Of a stretch of DNA of 32,596 nucleotides, positions 9,783-20,358 are shown piece by piece. Location of the stretch: contig JAIXMO010000107.1 of NCBI GenBank assembly GCA_025677825.1, forward strand, positions 1 to 32,596, read 5' to 3'. A program made the position numbers and the translations under genes. The notes under the pieces were generated by a model. It ran no database searches and was not told the origin of the DNA. It saw only the letters and a program-made list of their open reading frames with translations. Each line of letters begins with the position of its first letter. The stretch's first letter is position 1. This stretch comes from Helicostylum pulchrum (taxonomy: Eukaryota > Mucoromycota > Mucoromycetes > Mucorales > Mucoraceae).

Positions 9783-12700
9783 ATGTCATCATCCTCAACT
9801 AAAAGTCATTTGGACGATAAAGTACACAGTAATACAAACGTGTATAGTAGATATAGACTACCTTCTACAACAACAACAAATAGCGCAGACAGCTTTAATA
9901 GTAGTAGTATGGATGATAATGTTACAATCGACCATAAGCGTAGTTATACTATCGATAACTTAAATTCACTGGCTTATTTCACTTGTAACGATAATGAACT
10001 TACACCTTCAGCAGCTATTCGTGACAGATATTATCAATCTAGCAGATATTTATCTGATAATGACACGATAGATGAAGAAGATATTAATTATGAAGAAGAA
10101 AAGATTGACGGTGATGTATTTGTGTATAGACCTGGTGGTAGTGAATATTATTCAAAACCAACTATTTCTACTCCCAGTATTTATAGTGTAAATGATTCTG
10201 TCATTTCACTAAGAACTGAATATAATAATAACGATGACAATAGGTCAATTGCCAGTACTAGAACCGTTGACGATAGATTGCAAGGAAGATCCTCTGTACT
10301 AGGCGCTAATTTAAATTCTTTCGCTCAAAAGACCGCCAAGAAAGTATCAAGATCAAGTTCTATCTTTCGTCAAGTAGGTGATAAAAAAAAGGACGATGTC
10401 AAGAATAAAAAGAAATTGCAGCCTTTTGTGCCTGTAAGAGATTCGCCTGCTTCAAATGATAATTCAAGTATTAGAACGGTCGGTGGCACTAGTTTATTAT
10501 CAAAATTATCAAAATCAACTGCTCCCATGAGAGCAAAGTTATCTGCCATTTCTTCTCTCACAAGTAAGTCATTTCATATATCTGTCACTTTCAAAAAATA
10601 AATTACTTATCTATATCTTTTTTTTTTTGTAGAGCATTCTCGTGTCGATGCCTTTTCTTCCGGCTCAGGTTCTTTAGCTGTACCTGGTAGAAGACGTATG
10701 GCTGAAAGTGTTTATAATATGCCCATCTCTTCTCCACAACAGCAAAGAAAACCAAAAGTGGTAGAAAAAGCTCAGTCATTCATCATGATACCAAAATCAC
10801 TATCTACTTCCTCTTCTACTTCTTCTATGATTACATCATCTGTCCTAGTTGAAGAACCCGGGTCTGTTAAAGATGCTATCACTATTTATCCTGCTTTACT
10901 TTCGAAAATTGCTCAAGCATTTCAAGAAAGAATTGTCACCAGTACCAAATCTAAAGATAGTATTAAATATAAGGATGCATTTGATGGAAAAGAGGCCGTG
11001 GTAAAAAAAAGATTATATATTAACTAAATAAGGTTTTTTTTCTGTTACTTAACTTTATTTTTATTTTTTAGGATAAACTTGCTTTCATTATTAAATCAAA
11101 CGATCGCAACTTGGCTTTATTGTTAGGAAGAGCATTGGATGCCCAAAAGTTTTTTCATGATGTCAATTATGAACATCGATTACGTGATTCAAGTCAAGAA
11201 CTTTATCAGTTTAAGGAACATTTGAATATGAGACCCAAGAGTGGTATTGTACCTACCGATTCAACATCCGAACTCAACTTATTTCTCGGTGATAAAAGAG
11301 AGGAGGAAGAGAATGTGATGCCTAACGGTGTATTTACACTCTTGACTGATTGTTATTCTCCTACTTGTTCAAGAGAAAGGCTATGTTACTCGACTAGATG
11401 TCCTAGACGTCAAGAACAACAAAAGAGACAGCGTGGACATCATCGTGAAGGCAGTAACTCATATCTTATTGCACAGCATGAGGATAGGTTATGGATCAAC
11501 ACTGTACCAAAGTCTGTTTTAGAGAGTTTGGATAAAAATGAAATCAAACGTCAAGAAAATATATTCGAATTAATTTATACAGAAAAGGATTTCGTAGAGG
11601 ATTTAACATATTTAAAGGAGGTAAAAAAAAAAAAGCGAAACATAAAGGTCTAGGAAAGAAAAATTAACGCTTTAGTTGTAGCAATGGATTGAACCTTTAC
11701 TCGATGAAGACTGTCAAGTAGCAGGAGACCGACCAGGTTTTGTCACAGCTATTTTTTGGAATATGATGGAAGTACTCGAAGTCAACTCTACTTTATCACA
11801 AAACTTAATTAATCGCCAAACCGAAAATAACGTTATTTCACAAATTGGTGATATTATGTTGGCACACGTTCCTAATTTTAAACCATTTGTACGATATGGC
11901 TCACATCAAATCATTGGTAAATACGCATTGGAAACCGAAAGATCCAACAATCCTAGCTTTGCAAAATTTGTAACCAAAACCGAACGATTACCACAATCAC
12001 GTAAATTAGAATTAAATGGATATTTAACTAAACCCACCACGCGTCTCGGTCGATACAACCTTCTATTACGAGAGATTTTAAAGCATACACCAAAGGATCA
12101 TCCTGATCAAGAAACTATTCCGCGCGTTATGACCATGATTGCAAAGTTTTTAGCTGATGTCAATAAAGAAACTGGAAAGACCGAGAATACATTTAATTTA
12201 CAATTGTTAAATGAACGTTTGATAAACAAAAACATGTCTAATTTTGTAAGTTATACAAGTAATATATAAAAAAAAAATTACTCTAATGGTACTATTTATA
12301 GGATTTGGATTTAACGGCTTCCAATCGTCAAGTTATTATCAAGGGAACTTGGAAAAAGGGGTCTGGATCCGAATCATCCGATGTTTTAGTATATTTATTA
12401 GATCACTGTTTATTGATTATCAAACCAAAACAAAACGAAGAAGTTTATAAACTTCAAAGAAAGGTACATATACTTGTTTTTTTTAAAAAAAAAAAAAGTA
12501 TAAGTATACTCACACGCGTTTATAATAGCCTATTCCTTTGGCATTGTTATCTATTTCTTTCCCAGATCAAACAAAAAGAGCAAGCACAATTATTCCTTTG
12601 GGAAGACCAAGTAACGTTTGTGGAACCAGTGATAATAACATCAACACATTATCCAACAACAACCCAGTAAACTCGTTCAATAATAACCTTACAAAAAGTG

Positions 12701-14180
12701 GTTTCCCCATCTCTTTTGTACATTTGGGTAAGCAAAACTCGGGTGGCCCCATGACACTTTATGCAGCAACCTTAACCGGTCGTAAACAATGGGCCGAAAA
12801 AATTGAAGGTCAAAGAAGAGCACTTGTTGAGAAGCACAAAGTATTTAATGTACAACCTATCAATGAAAGTTTCTTTAGTGCGTTTAACAAGGTCAACTGT
12901 ATTTCTGTGTTTGGTAAGTTTTTATACATATATTGTTTATAGTCGTGGATTTAATAAGGGTAATTTTAGATAACGGAAGGTCACTTGTCTTGGGTGGAGA
13001 TCAAGGTGTTTACCTCAAGAAGGAAGGAAGTGGAGATGAATTGATTAGAATTTTAGCTATGGATAAAGTCTCTCAAATTGATATTTTGGAACCATCGAAT
13101 TTAATCCTTGTATTAGCGGATAAAATCTTGTATACATATTCATTAGACACTTTATTATCTACTGAAACCGGTATTAAACGCGGTCGTAAAATCAGTAGTC
13201 ATGTTTCGTTTTTCAAGGTCGGTAAGATTTGGGATAAAAACGTTCCCTTGACAAACGACGGAGAACAAGTGCACGAAGGTGAAGGTATGGAAAGAACACT
13301 TGTTTGTTTTGTTCGATATAACGCCATGACATCTACTATTCGCGCTTTGGAACCTTATGAAACTACAGAATCCAAAAAGAAGAACAAGCATAAGAATTTC
13401 GGTCGCTTAATTCGTGGAAATAATGAAGCATTAAAAGTATACAAAGATTTATATATTCCCGGTGAAGCTTCTTCTATTCAATATTTCAAAAATATTATTT
13501 GTGTGGGAAGTGCCAGGGGATTCCAGATGGTTAATTTAAGTTCGGCCGAGGTACAAAGTAAGTACAGACTATATCGTGTAACGCGAGGCACAAGTGTATT
13601 AAATATATGTGTTTAGGTGTACTCGATCCTAATGATGAAAGTAACAACTCGATTCTTGCTTTACATGAAAATATGAAGCCTATATCCATGTTTAGACATA
13701 AGGATGGAAATATTTTACTTTGTTACAGTGGTAAATATATATATAAAAAAAAAAAAGTGATGGGGGAAACTGACAAGATATTTATTTATAGAATTGGCAT
13801 TCTATATTGATAAAAAGGGTAAAAGAGTTCGCAAGGATTGGTCCATTGCTTGGGAAGGAAGCCCTACAGCATTTTCATTTAGATTCCCGTACGTGGTAGC
13901 ATTTAATACCAATTTCATTGAAGTTAGACACATGGATACAGTAAGTAGTAGTAGACACATTTGCGTACACGATTTCTTATATATATATTTTGTTTAGGGT
14001 GACTTACTTCAAGTTATACCTGGTAACAATATACGTTGTCTTCGACCTGATTCAACAGATAGAATTCACGGTGTCATGGACGATCGTCTTGCTGGTTCAG
14101 AGGTTATCTTTGAATTAAAATTAGTCGACCCTCATCGTAGAAAAGCCAGTATGATCAAAAATAGAAGTAAAAAGCAGTAG
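9783..14180 (+). CDS. Rho GTPase exchange factor, DEP-DH-PH-CNH (Rom1/Rom2 type)
   Basis: Ten exons: 9783..10563, 10633..11000, 11072..11620, 11682..12245, 12302..12463, 12529..12913, 12943..13557, 13617..13730, 13792..13940 and 13998..14180 (3870 nt, 1289 aa). All introns are GT-AG and every junction keeps the frame. Domains by rough residue: disordered Ser/Asn-rich 1-330; DEP about 335-430 (DAITIYPALLSKIAQAF...LLLGRALDAQKFFHDV); DH about 540-730 (RQENIFELIYTEKDFVEDL, QWIEPLL); PH about 757-900 (IIKGTWKKG, KPIPLALLSI, GRKQWAEKI); CNH about 930-1270. This order is that of Rom1/Rom2/Rgf exchange factors, which load GTP on Rho1 for cell-wall integrity signalling at the plasma membrane. Exon 6 starts at 12529, not at the nearer CCCAG at 12565, because only 12529 restores the conserved PIPL-LL motif and the frame. 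Confidence 0.93.
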
Positions 14181-15378
14181 AATTAAAAAAAAACTACTTT
14201 TTGACGTGTACAAATATACTTTATATGTTTTTTTTTATTCCCTTTATATTTCTTTATATTTCTTTTTTTTTCAAAAAATACCCTTTATTAAATTATTATT
14301 CACATTCACTTCTTAGACATAATAATAATAATAAAAAAGTGATGCCAATACCTCTTTCAAACTAGTTGCACGAGAAATATTCAACTGCCCTTTAAACGAG
14401 TAGAAAAGCTTGTCGACGAGACACGACCATTTCCCTTTTGTTTTTCATTGCACGCTAATCCTACATCTATTAAAATCACATAGTACTTATTTTACGGACA
14501 GAAGTTAAAAATAAAAAGTTACAAAGGTCGTTAAAGATAACAGGATAATGTTTTTTATTTAATAAATTTAAGTACTGAGAATTTGTTTAATATAAAAAGA
14601 GTTTATAGATAGAGTAACAGTTCCCAGGGAAAAAAAGCTGTTTTAAATTATTCAACTTTTGAAAAAAGTTGCGAGATGTCCTATTGAGCGTAGCGAGATT
14701 CAACAACTCGTTACTCGTAAAACAATGCCACTTTTGCTACACACCTGGTCATTATTGTTACAAAAAAGGCAAGTCAGTTTTTTTTTTTCTTAAAATCTAA
14801 AATTCTAAAATATAAAGTTACGTGTAAACGTCAACTAGTTTTTAGTACTAGGACTTACGATGCATGTAAAAAAAATTAACCTCCGTAATAGTTGTTTAAA
14901 GTTGGTATTAGCATAAATGTTTTATTCCAGATAATAGTTATATCAAATCATACAGATCAAACAACACCAGAAACAGTTTCAATAGATAAATTCCATCTGA
15001 GAGTGATAAAAAAAAAATGTAAATGGTGGGCTTTTTACAAAGCTTAAAGCTGCGTAAAATTTATATTTAGATATCATACCTGTAACAATATAAAGTATTC
15101 TTTGTAATATAAACCATGTATTTGAATTAAGGGAACTTACAGCATAACCAGACTACATTGTAAAATAGATGATAATACTATATAAATATCTATTTATCAT
15201 TATTTTACCTTTAAGTAATTGTAAACGACAATCTTAAAAACCTCTTAAAAAAACCTTTCGAGAGTTAAAAAAAATAGCATAAGAGGAAAAGATAACGGAA
15301 GAGCAGCATCAGCTTGAAATATAACCACATCAGTTGGCACCAAAAACCATAAAAATATTACTAGCACCACTCAAAGAT
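14181..15378. other. Intergenic stretch downstream of Rho GEF
   Basis: About 1.2 kb of AT-rich DNA with homopolymer A/T runs. I see no ORF with family features and no RNA gene. The first 100 bp are the likely 3' end of the Rho GEF transcript. Confidence 0.5.
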
Positions 15379-15480
15379 CCAAGCAGAACAAATAATTCCA
15401 AACAGAGCAAAAAGTACAAGAGCAAGAGTCCAAGCAGAGCAAAAGTTCAAGAAGAGCAAAGAAATACCAAGCAGAGTACA
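15379..15480. repeat. Degenerate short tandem repeat (AGCAGAGCAAA-type)
   Basis: The stretch is built from imperfect repeats of a unit of about 19-24 bp around CCAAGCAGAGCAAA-AGT-CAAGA. The core AG(C/A)AGA(G/A)CAAA recurs several times. It lies just downstream (minus-strand sense) of the unresolved small gene at 15495-15980, possibly in its 3' part or an intron. Confidence 0.55.
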
Positions 15481-15494
15481 TAAAGAGTTTCAAC

Positions 15495-15980
15495 ATACCT
15501 TGAAATTGGTTTTATCATAAATAATGACAGATACTTTACCAAGAGGACACCTTCTTTTTTCATTTCAGCAGCCATCTTGATTATCAGAACAGTGTATTTC
15601 TAAAAATAAATAAATAAAACTGAGTATCATATATGAAAACTACCCTTTTAATATATGAAACTGATACTTTCATCTTCTTTTTCTTCTTGCTTGATACAGA
15701 AATATACTTGCCAATTAATTATGAGAAAGTAAAAATTAAAGAAGAAAAGAAAGTATTTTTTTTTTTTATAGGTAGTAGTTGACAACATTTTAGAATATCA
15801 GTTTTTTTTTTTTTTTTTTTTTTTTGCCCAAGGTTTTTTAAATCATTATATAAGAAACTTGATAGTAAATGCATAATAATTACAAACTTACATGGTTTCA
15901 TTATTATGAATCAGTTCGCCTACTTCTTGATCCTTTGCTTTTATAACAGAACCAAAAGCACCGCCACTTAAATTCGTCAT
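15495..15980 (-). CDS. Small gene, exon structure unresolved
   Basis: A minus-strand exon starts at the ATG at 15980 and runs to a GTAAGT donor after 15892. It encodes MTNLSGGAFGSVIKAKDQEV and an acidic end. Between about 15610 and 15495, after a TTTTTAG acceptor, there is a second protein-like stretch read in two frames: IIKMAAEMKKEG in one, then PLGKVSVIIYDKTNFK in another, before a GTATGT donor. The hydrophobic pattern recalls roadblock/LC7-type small proteins (Ragulator/EGO subunits), but I could not find an in-frame join. Either an exon is missed, the A-run near 15560 carries a frameshift, or the copy is dead. The ATG lies only 107 bp past the stop of the ROMO1-like gene on the same strand. 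Confidence 0.35.
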
Positions 15981-16087
15981 GGCTGTTTCGTAATGGTTTT
16001 TTACGTCGTAGAAAAAAAATAAATTATGCGTCCCTAACAGGTATTTTGCTTTATTTATTTTTATGTACACTACATTATATATATATT

Positions 16088-16515
16088 TTATAAATGAATT
16101 GAAGGGTGTTGTTGGAAAGGTTTACGCTCCTTGACTAAAACTGGTAAATTCATATTTGATACTGGTAATCTATTCTCTGAACGAACAACTGATCCAATAG
16201 CTACATATAAAAAAAAATAACTCTTTTTTTAACCCTTTTGTTTTTTTTTTGGTCATTGAACAATGTTATATAAATTTACCCATAAAGAATCCAAAAGAAG
16301 CAGCAGATCCAAGCATATACTGACTCAACATGTTAACGGGTCCCTTTGTACCAGCACCAAATCTATAAAACTTATTAATGACTTTTACGGGAATTTGAAC
16401 TTTTCGACATTTACCTCATGAGACTAATACTTCCGAATACAAAACCAATACATAAACCAACAGTGCCACCCATGGCAGCACCCATTTTCATTTTATCGAA
16501 AGCTGAAGGTTCCAT
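16088..16515 (-). CDS. ROMO1/Mgr2-like mitochondrial inner-membrane protein
   Basis: Exons 16515..16415, 16362..16280 and 16200..16088 (297 nt, 98 aa), GT-AG introns of 52 and 79 bp. The protein starts MEPSAFDKMKMGAAMGGTVG, has two helices rich in small residues (GLCIGFVFGSISLM; MLGSAASFGFFMAIGSVV) and ends in a polar tail. The DK-KMG...GG..G start and the GS-G-F-FMAIGS second helix define the ROMO1/Mgr2 family. Mgr2 couples to the TIM23 translocase and gates lateral release of preproteins; human ROMO1 is the homologue. Length fits fungal members. A TTTTTTAG acceptor-like site 16 bp before the ATG suggests an additional upstream intron, in the 5'UTR or after a tiny first coding exon. Confidence 0.88.
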
Positions 16516-16619
16516 ATTTCTATTATTGATAGCTAAAAAAGAAAAAGAGAATAAAGAAGAGAGAAGCAGGGGGACTTCTTCTTTTTTTTCGAATTGAATT
16601 AAAAACGTCACCAAGTCAC

Positions 16620-17366
16620 ACTAATCTTTTGCTTTAACGTTTAACAGGGTTTTCCACTTACTAGTTTTTCTTTTTTTAAAAAAAAAAAAGTGCAAGTAAG
16701 CGATTTGTCTTTATTACGGGTAGGTGATGATTGATAGCCTTTCAACTGGCTCAAGTTTTTTTTTTCTTTCGGAAACATCAAATAAAAAACTTTTATCAAC
16801 TCAAACATAAGTTAAGCGTAAGAACTTTATTAAATGTATACTATTTTCAGTTCTCAACGAGATAATATTTGATTAATTGGAACAATCGCAAGAAGGTAAT
16901 AGTATTACTGTTCCCAAAGAAACTGGGTCCTAGTAAAAGGCAAGAAACAAATTTATGTGTTGTATAAGAGTAAAAGGGCCCCTAATAAAAAGACAAGAAA
17001 AAAAAGACAAGAAAAAAAAAGAAAGAAGTTTAAAAGTACTGGCGAACTTCCCTCATAAACTACAGAAATCATAACTGGTGTGTCTTGACCTGTTTTAAAC
17101 ACGTTTTGATTAGTGTGAGCAAGAGGCTCATGAAATGTATATTAAAAAAACACGTAGTAACCATATATAGTAAAGAAGAAAATACAAAAGAAAAGTGATT
17201 ACTCTATAATTAATTTTATTAGGAGTCTATTTGCGACGCGGAAACATAACCTTGATAAAATTAGAGATGGTTTCTGCTCTGCATGTTCTAACAAAGATAT
17301 CCTTTTTATCTTATAACGTGTATCAGTATATGTATTTATATGAAACGAAATAAAAATAACTATATT
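16620..17366. other. Intergenic stretch
   Basis: Promoter side of the ROMO1-like gene followed by AT-rich DNA with a repeated AAAAAAGACAAG motif near 16987-17015. No gene seen. Confidence 0.5.
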
Positions 17367-18170
17367 TTATGTCATTACTGCAAAGGTATCTGTCAAAAAC
17401 AGTTTATTTCTCAAGTGGTTATTAACTAGTAGCTCGGACGTGTTGTGCCTTACGTTCCAGACGTCAAGAGCATAATGGCGAACTATAGTGTCCGCTAAGC
17501 TTTGCGTGAAAACCTCAGGCGGAAACAATCTGAAGAAGGAAATCGAGTGTGATGTCAATTAAATAAGTAAATTCTCTATCGTATCTCGTGAAGTTAAAAA
17601 ACTTTTTATTGTTCTTCAGAGAAAATGTAATTTTTTTTAAATAAAAAAAAGTAATTTCTGTATATTTTACCTTAAACGCTTTAATTGCCCTGAATTGAGT
17701 GAGCATCTCGATATATGTCTTAAGTTTGATAAAAGTCTTCAATGTTAAGGATGAAAAAAGAGTAGAGACGAATCCAAAAGGAGAGTAAAATATAAAATAA
17801 AATAGATTAAAGATAGTAATAAAATACATAAGTTCCAAAGGAATCAAAGAGTAATAAAAGAAAAATAAGAATATAATTGGGAAACACTTCAAGCTATTGC
17901 ATAGAAAATTATGTTATAAATTGATTCTTTTTCATTTAAAGACGATTTTAATATCTTCAGAATTTGTTGTGGATCCGTTATTTTTACCAATGTTTCCTGG
18001 GAAAGAAAAACATATGGTAATAATTTAGTAGTAAAACCAAAAAAAAAGTAGCACGATATTACCATCGGATAGTGCAGCACTTTTCGAATGTTCGCTACCT
18101 TTAACACAGTGGAGGTTGTTACATGTCAAACCACCATTTTTCCTTTTTGAGTTTGGATGGATTTATCCAT
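17367..18170 (-). pseudogene. Broken multi-pass membrane protein gene
   Basis: Minus-strand open stretches line up as one damaged gene. From the ATG at 18170 (MDKSIQTQKGKMVV) an in-frame TGA at 18126-18128 interrupts, then the frame continues to a good intron (donor GTAATA at 18062, acceptor TTTCCCAG ending 17997) and on through ETLVKITDPQQILKILKSSL to a stop at 17889. The next part, a different frame, has strong membrane segments (FPIIFLFFFYYSLIPLELM...FYSPFGFVSTLF) and an amphipathic end (IKLKTYIEMLTQFRAIKAFK). A third block after a CTTCTTCAG acceptor reads LFPPEVFTQSLADTIVRHYA to a stop at 17367. At least one nonsense codon and one frameshift separate parts that look like a single protein. 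Family not recognised. It abuts the palindrome. Confidence 0.4.
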
Positions 18171-18545
18171 TCTACTATCTATTAACTTTTTCTTTTTCTT
18201 TACTTTAAAAAAAATATATAAATATCAGATATAAATAAAAATCAATTAACTATTTACTTAACTAAAATACGAAAAGGGCTTTCTCTTTGATTACTCTTAA
18301 TCTTTTTACTACTATTTTAACACATAGTTTGGATCCCTTGAATTATTTATCTTTTTTTACTTTTATTAAAACTTTACTACTACCTTTAAGTCGTTCTACT
18401 TATAAAAGAGGAGCTGGTGCTCAATATATATACTACTCTATCCACACTACGTTACAACAACTTTCGAATTCCAGATTTCTAGCAAGGTAACTAAAGGAAA
18501 AGTTGGATAGTAAAAACGTATAAACGTCTCATGAAAATAAACGAC

Positions 18546-18553
18546 AAAAAAAA
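18546..18553 (-). terminator. Pol III terminator of left tRNA-Ala
   Basis: Eight T in a row on the minus strand, 3 bp after the tRNA end; a strong RNA polymerase III stop. Confidence 0.8.
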
Positions 18554-18556
18554 TAT

Positions 18557-18629
18557 TGGAGTAGCTGGGCGTCGATCCCAGTGCCTCTCACATGCTAAGC
18601 GAGCGCTCTACCATTTGAGCTACAACCCC
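18557..18629 (-). tRNA. tRNA-Ala (AGC), left-arm copy
   Basis: A 73-nt cloverleaf reads GGGGTTGTAGCTCAAATGG at the 5' end. The anticodon arm is CTCGC-TTAGCAT-GTGAG, giving anticodon AGC. The T arm is CTGGG-ATCGACG-CCCAG, and the discriminator base is A. The acceptor stem has the G3:U70 wobble, the identity mark for alanyl-tRNA synthetase, and one T-T mismatch at pair 6. A box and B box are both present; no intron. It points outward from the palindrome centre. Confidence 0.95.
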
Positions 18630-18946
18630 TGTTACACGGGAATGGTCGTAATTTAGTACTTAAATCTTGAATAAAAAAAAATCCAAATTTTTTTTTTTAC
18701 TTTCTGCAATAAAGGAGATAGAGAGATATTCAAATACTCATTTAAAAGTGACAAATTCACGCTTTTTAACAATACTAAAAATATCTTTTTATTTTTATTA
18801 TATCTCGAGTAATCGAGCTTCAAAGATGTCAACTATACACACTACTAATACTACAAACACTACAAACACTACATCGACTACAAACAGCTATATACACTAC
18901 ACAAGATACATCTTTTTTATTTTAGGCATACATCTTTTGAACATAT

Positions 18947-18971
18947 TTCATTAAACAGCTAAGGTCTTGCA
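18947..18971. other. Palindrome spacer (25 bp)
   Basis: The 25 bp between the arms (beginning TTCATTAAACAG) have no self-symmetry. They would form the loop of a 560-bp stem. Confidence 0.95.
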
Positions 18972-19288
18972 ATATGTTCAAAAGATGTATGCCTAAAATA
19001 AAAAAGATGTATCTTGTGTAGTGTATATAGCTGTTTGTAGTCGATGTAGTGTTTGTAGTGTTTGTAGTATTAGTAGTGTGTATAGTTGACATCTTTGAAG
19101 CTCGATTACTCGAGATATAATAAAAATAAAAAGATATTTTTAGTATTGTTAAAAAGCGTGAATTTGTCACTTTTAAATGAGTATTTGAATATCTCTCTAT
19201 CTCCTTTATTGCAGAAAGTAAAAAAAAAAATTTGGATTTTTTTTTATTCAAGATTTGAGTACTAAATTACGACCATTCCCGTGTAACA

Positions 19289-19361
19289 GGGGTTGTAGCT
19301 CAAATGGTAGAGCGCTCGCTTAGCATGTGAGAGGCACTGGGATCGACGCCCAGCTACTCCA
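19289..19361 (+). tRNA. tRNA-Ala (AGC), right-arm copy
   Basis: Identical in sequence to the left-arm copy, on the opposite strand, so the two genes are transcribed divergently away from the centre, 659 bp apart. The same features are visible: AGC anticodon, G3:U70, A73, A and B boxes, one acceptor-stem mismatch. Confidence 0.95.
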
Positions 19362-19364
19362 ATA

Positions 19365-19372
19365 TTTTTTTT
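19365..19372 (+). terminator. Pol III terminator of right tRNA-Ala
   Basis: Eight T in a row, 3 bp after the tRNA end; mirror of the left-arm terminator. Confidence 0.8.
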
Positions 19373-19531
19373 GTCGTTTATTTTCATGAGACGTTTATAC
19401 GTTTTTACTATCCAACTTTTCCTTTAGTTACCTTGCTAGAAATCTGGAATTCGAAAGTTGTTGTAACGTAGTGTGGATAGAGTAGTATATATATTGAGCA
19501 CCAGCTCCTCTTTTATAAGTAGAACGACTTA

Positions 19532-20358
19532 GGTAAATAAAGAGTTTTGGTAAAAAGTACAAAGGAAAATAAGATTCAACGAAATTCAGGAACAAAATAA
19601 AGTGTATGAAAAGATAGAATAGAAGAGCTAATTTAAAGCCTTTTATAAATAAAGGGAAGTATAAGATTAAGTTGCTGACAAAATATGAATTGCTTTTTAT
19701 TAAAATATGATTTTAGTTGGAGGTATTTATATGTTTTATAGGATTATTACAAAAGGAATTTTTTAGAGAAAAGTTTAAAACAACTATCCTCTTCAATGAG
19801 CATAGCTCACCAAAATAGTGTAACAAGAGGAAAACAAAGACGTTGTGTAGCAAAGCTGTGTACTACTTCAAATTAGATATAAATTACTTTAGAATATAAA
19901 TTCAATAAAAGATCACCTTTTTACTATTATACATTTATTGCTATAAGTCTCATCTATTAAAATAACTCTGACACAGGAAATATAAAGAATCAAATATGGT
20001 AGCAGGTCTGAAATTTATTTCATATTTATGTCATACTTACACGTTAGTTAGAAATGATGCATGATAAAAAAGAGCTCTGTAAAATGCTTCTTCATATGTC
20101 ACACTTACACGTAAGTTATATTTAGTGGTTAAATACTTTTTTGGATAGAACAATCCACTTTTTCAAAAAAAAAAACCTGGTGCTCACCAATAAAAAAAAA
20201 AACTGGTTTTATTGTAGGTGATTAATCAAACCTGGTGCGCGTATTTTTCTCCGCATTCTCGTAAAAACTGTAACATACTATTACCTCCAAACGGAGGGAA
20301 GGTGGGGGTTGGGGATAAAAAAAAACCTCAAAAACACAGCATTCGTACAGTAATAAAT
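19532..20358. other. Intergenic stretch with short imperfect repeats
   Basis: No gene seen. An imperfect direct repeat occurs at 20029-20050 and 20097-20118 (TGTCA-ACTTACACGT-AGTTA, 20 of 22 matches). Near 20176-20236 there are words such as CCTGGTGCTCACCA and GGTGATTAATC that recall the inverted repeat at the right edge of the window. The right end is the 3' side of the nitronate monooxygenase gene. Confidence 0.5.

Larger units (their letters stand above)
18387..18946. repeat. Left arm of 560-bp near-perfect palindrome
   Basis: Every base from 18387 to 18946 pairs with its partner at 37918 minus its position, in 18972-19531. By eye only one mismatch exists (18661 T versus 19257 G). No gaps. 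The arm holds a complete tRNA-Ala gene on the minus strand, its T-run terminator, and a run of degenerate ACTACAAAC-type short repeats (about 18837-18888). Confidence 0.97.
18972..19531. repeat. Right arm of 560-bp near-perfect palindrome
   Basis: Reverse complement of 18387-18946 with one mismatch. The G at 19257 agrees with the diverged third copy at 28326-28653, so the left arm carries the newer base. Symmetry stops sharply at 19531/18387; flanks beyond show at most weak AT-rich resemblance. Confidence 0.97.

Noticed and set aside
12566..12670. Alternative exon 6 start of the Rho GEF gene at the CCCAG acceptor
   Set aside because: It puts the exon in a frame that stops at 12670 and loses the PH-domain motif PIPL-LL; the acceptor at 12528 keeps both.
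18667..19251. Two near-identical ORFs of about 95 and 109 codons, one per palindrome arm, with a TTNTTNTT run
   Set aside because: They are mirror images of the same arm sequence. The open frame comes from AT-rich DNA and ACTACAAAC-type short repeats, and the diverged third copy does not preserve the frame.
18557..19361. Palindrome arms as tRNA-derived SINEs
   Set aside because: The tRNA genes are intact and the sequence shared with the third copy is upstream of the tRNA, while a SINE body would be downstream; no A-rich tail is present.
18387..19531. CRISPR-like or satellite array
   Set aside because: The structure is a single inverted repeat, not regularly spaced direct repeats, and the genome is eukaryotic.
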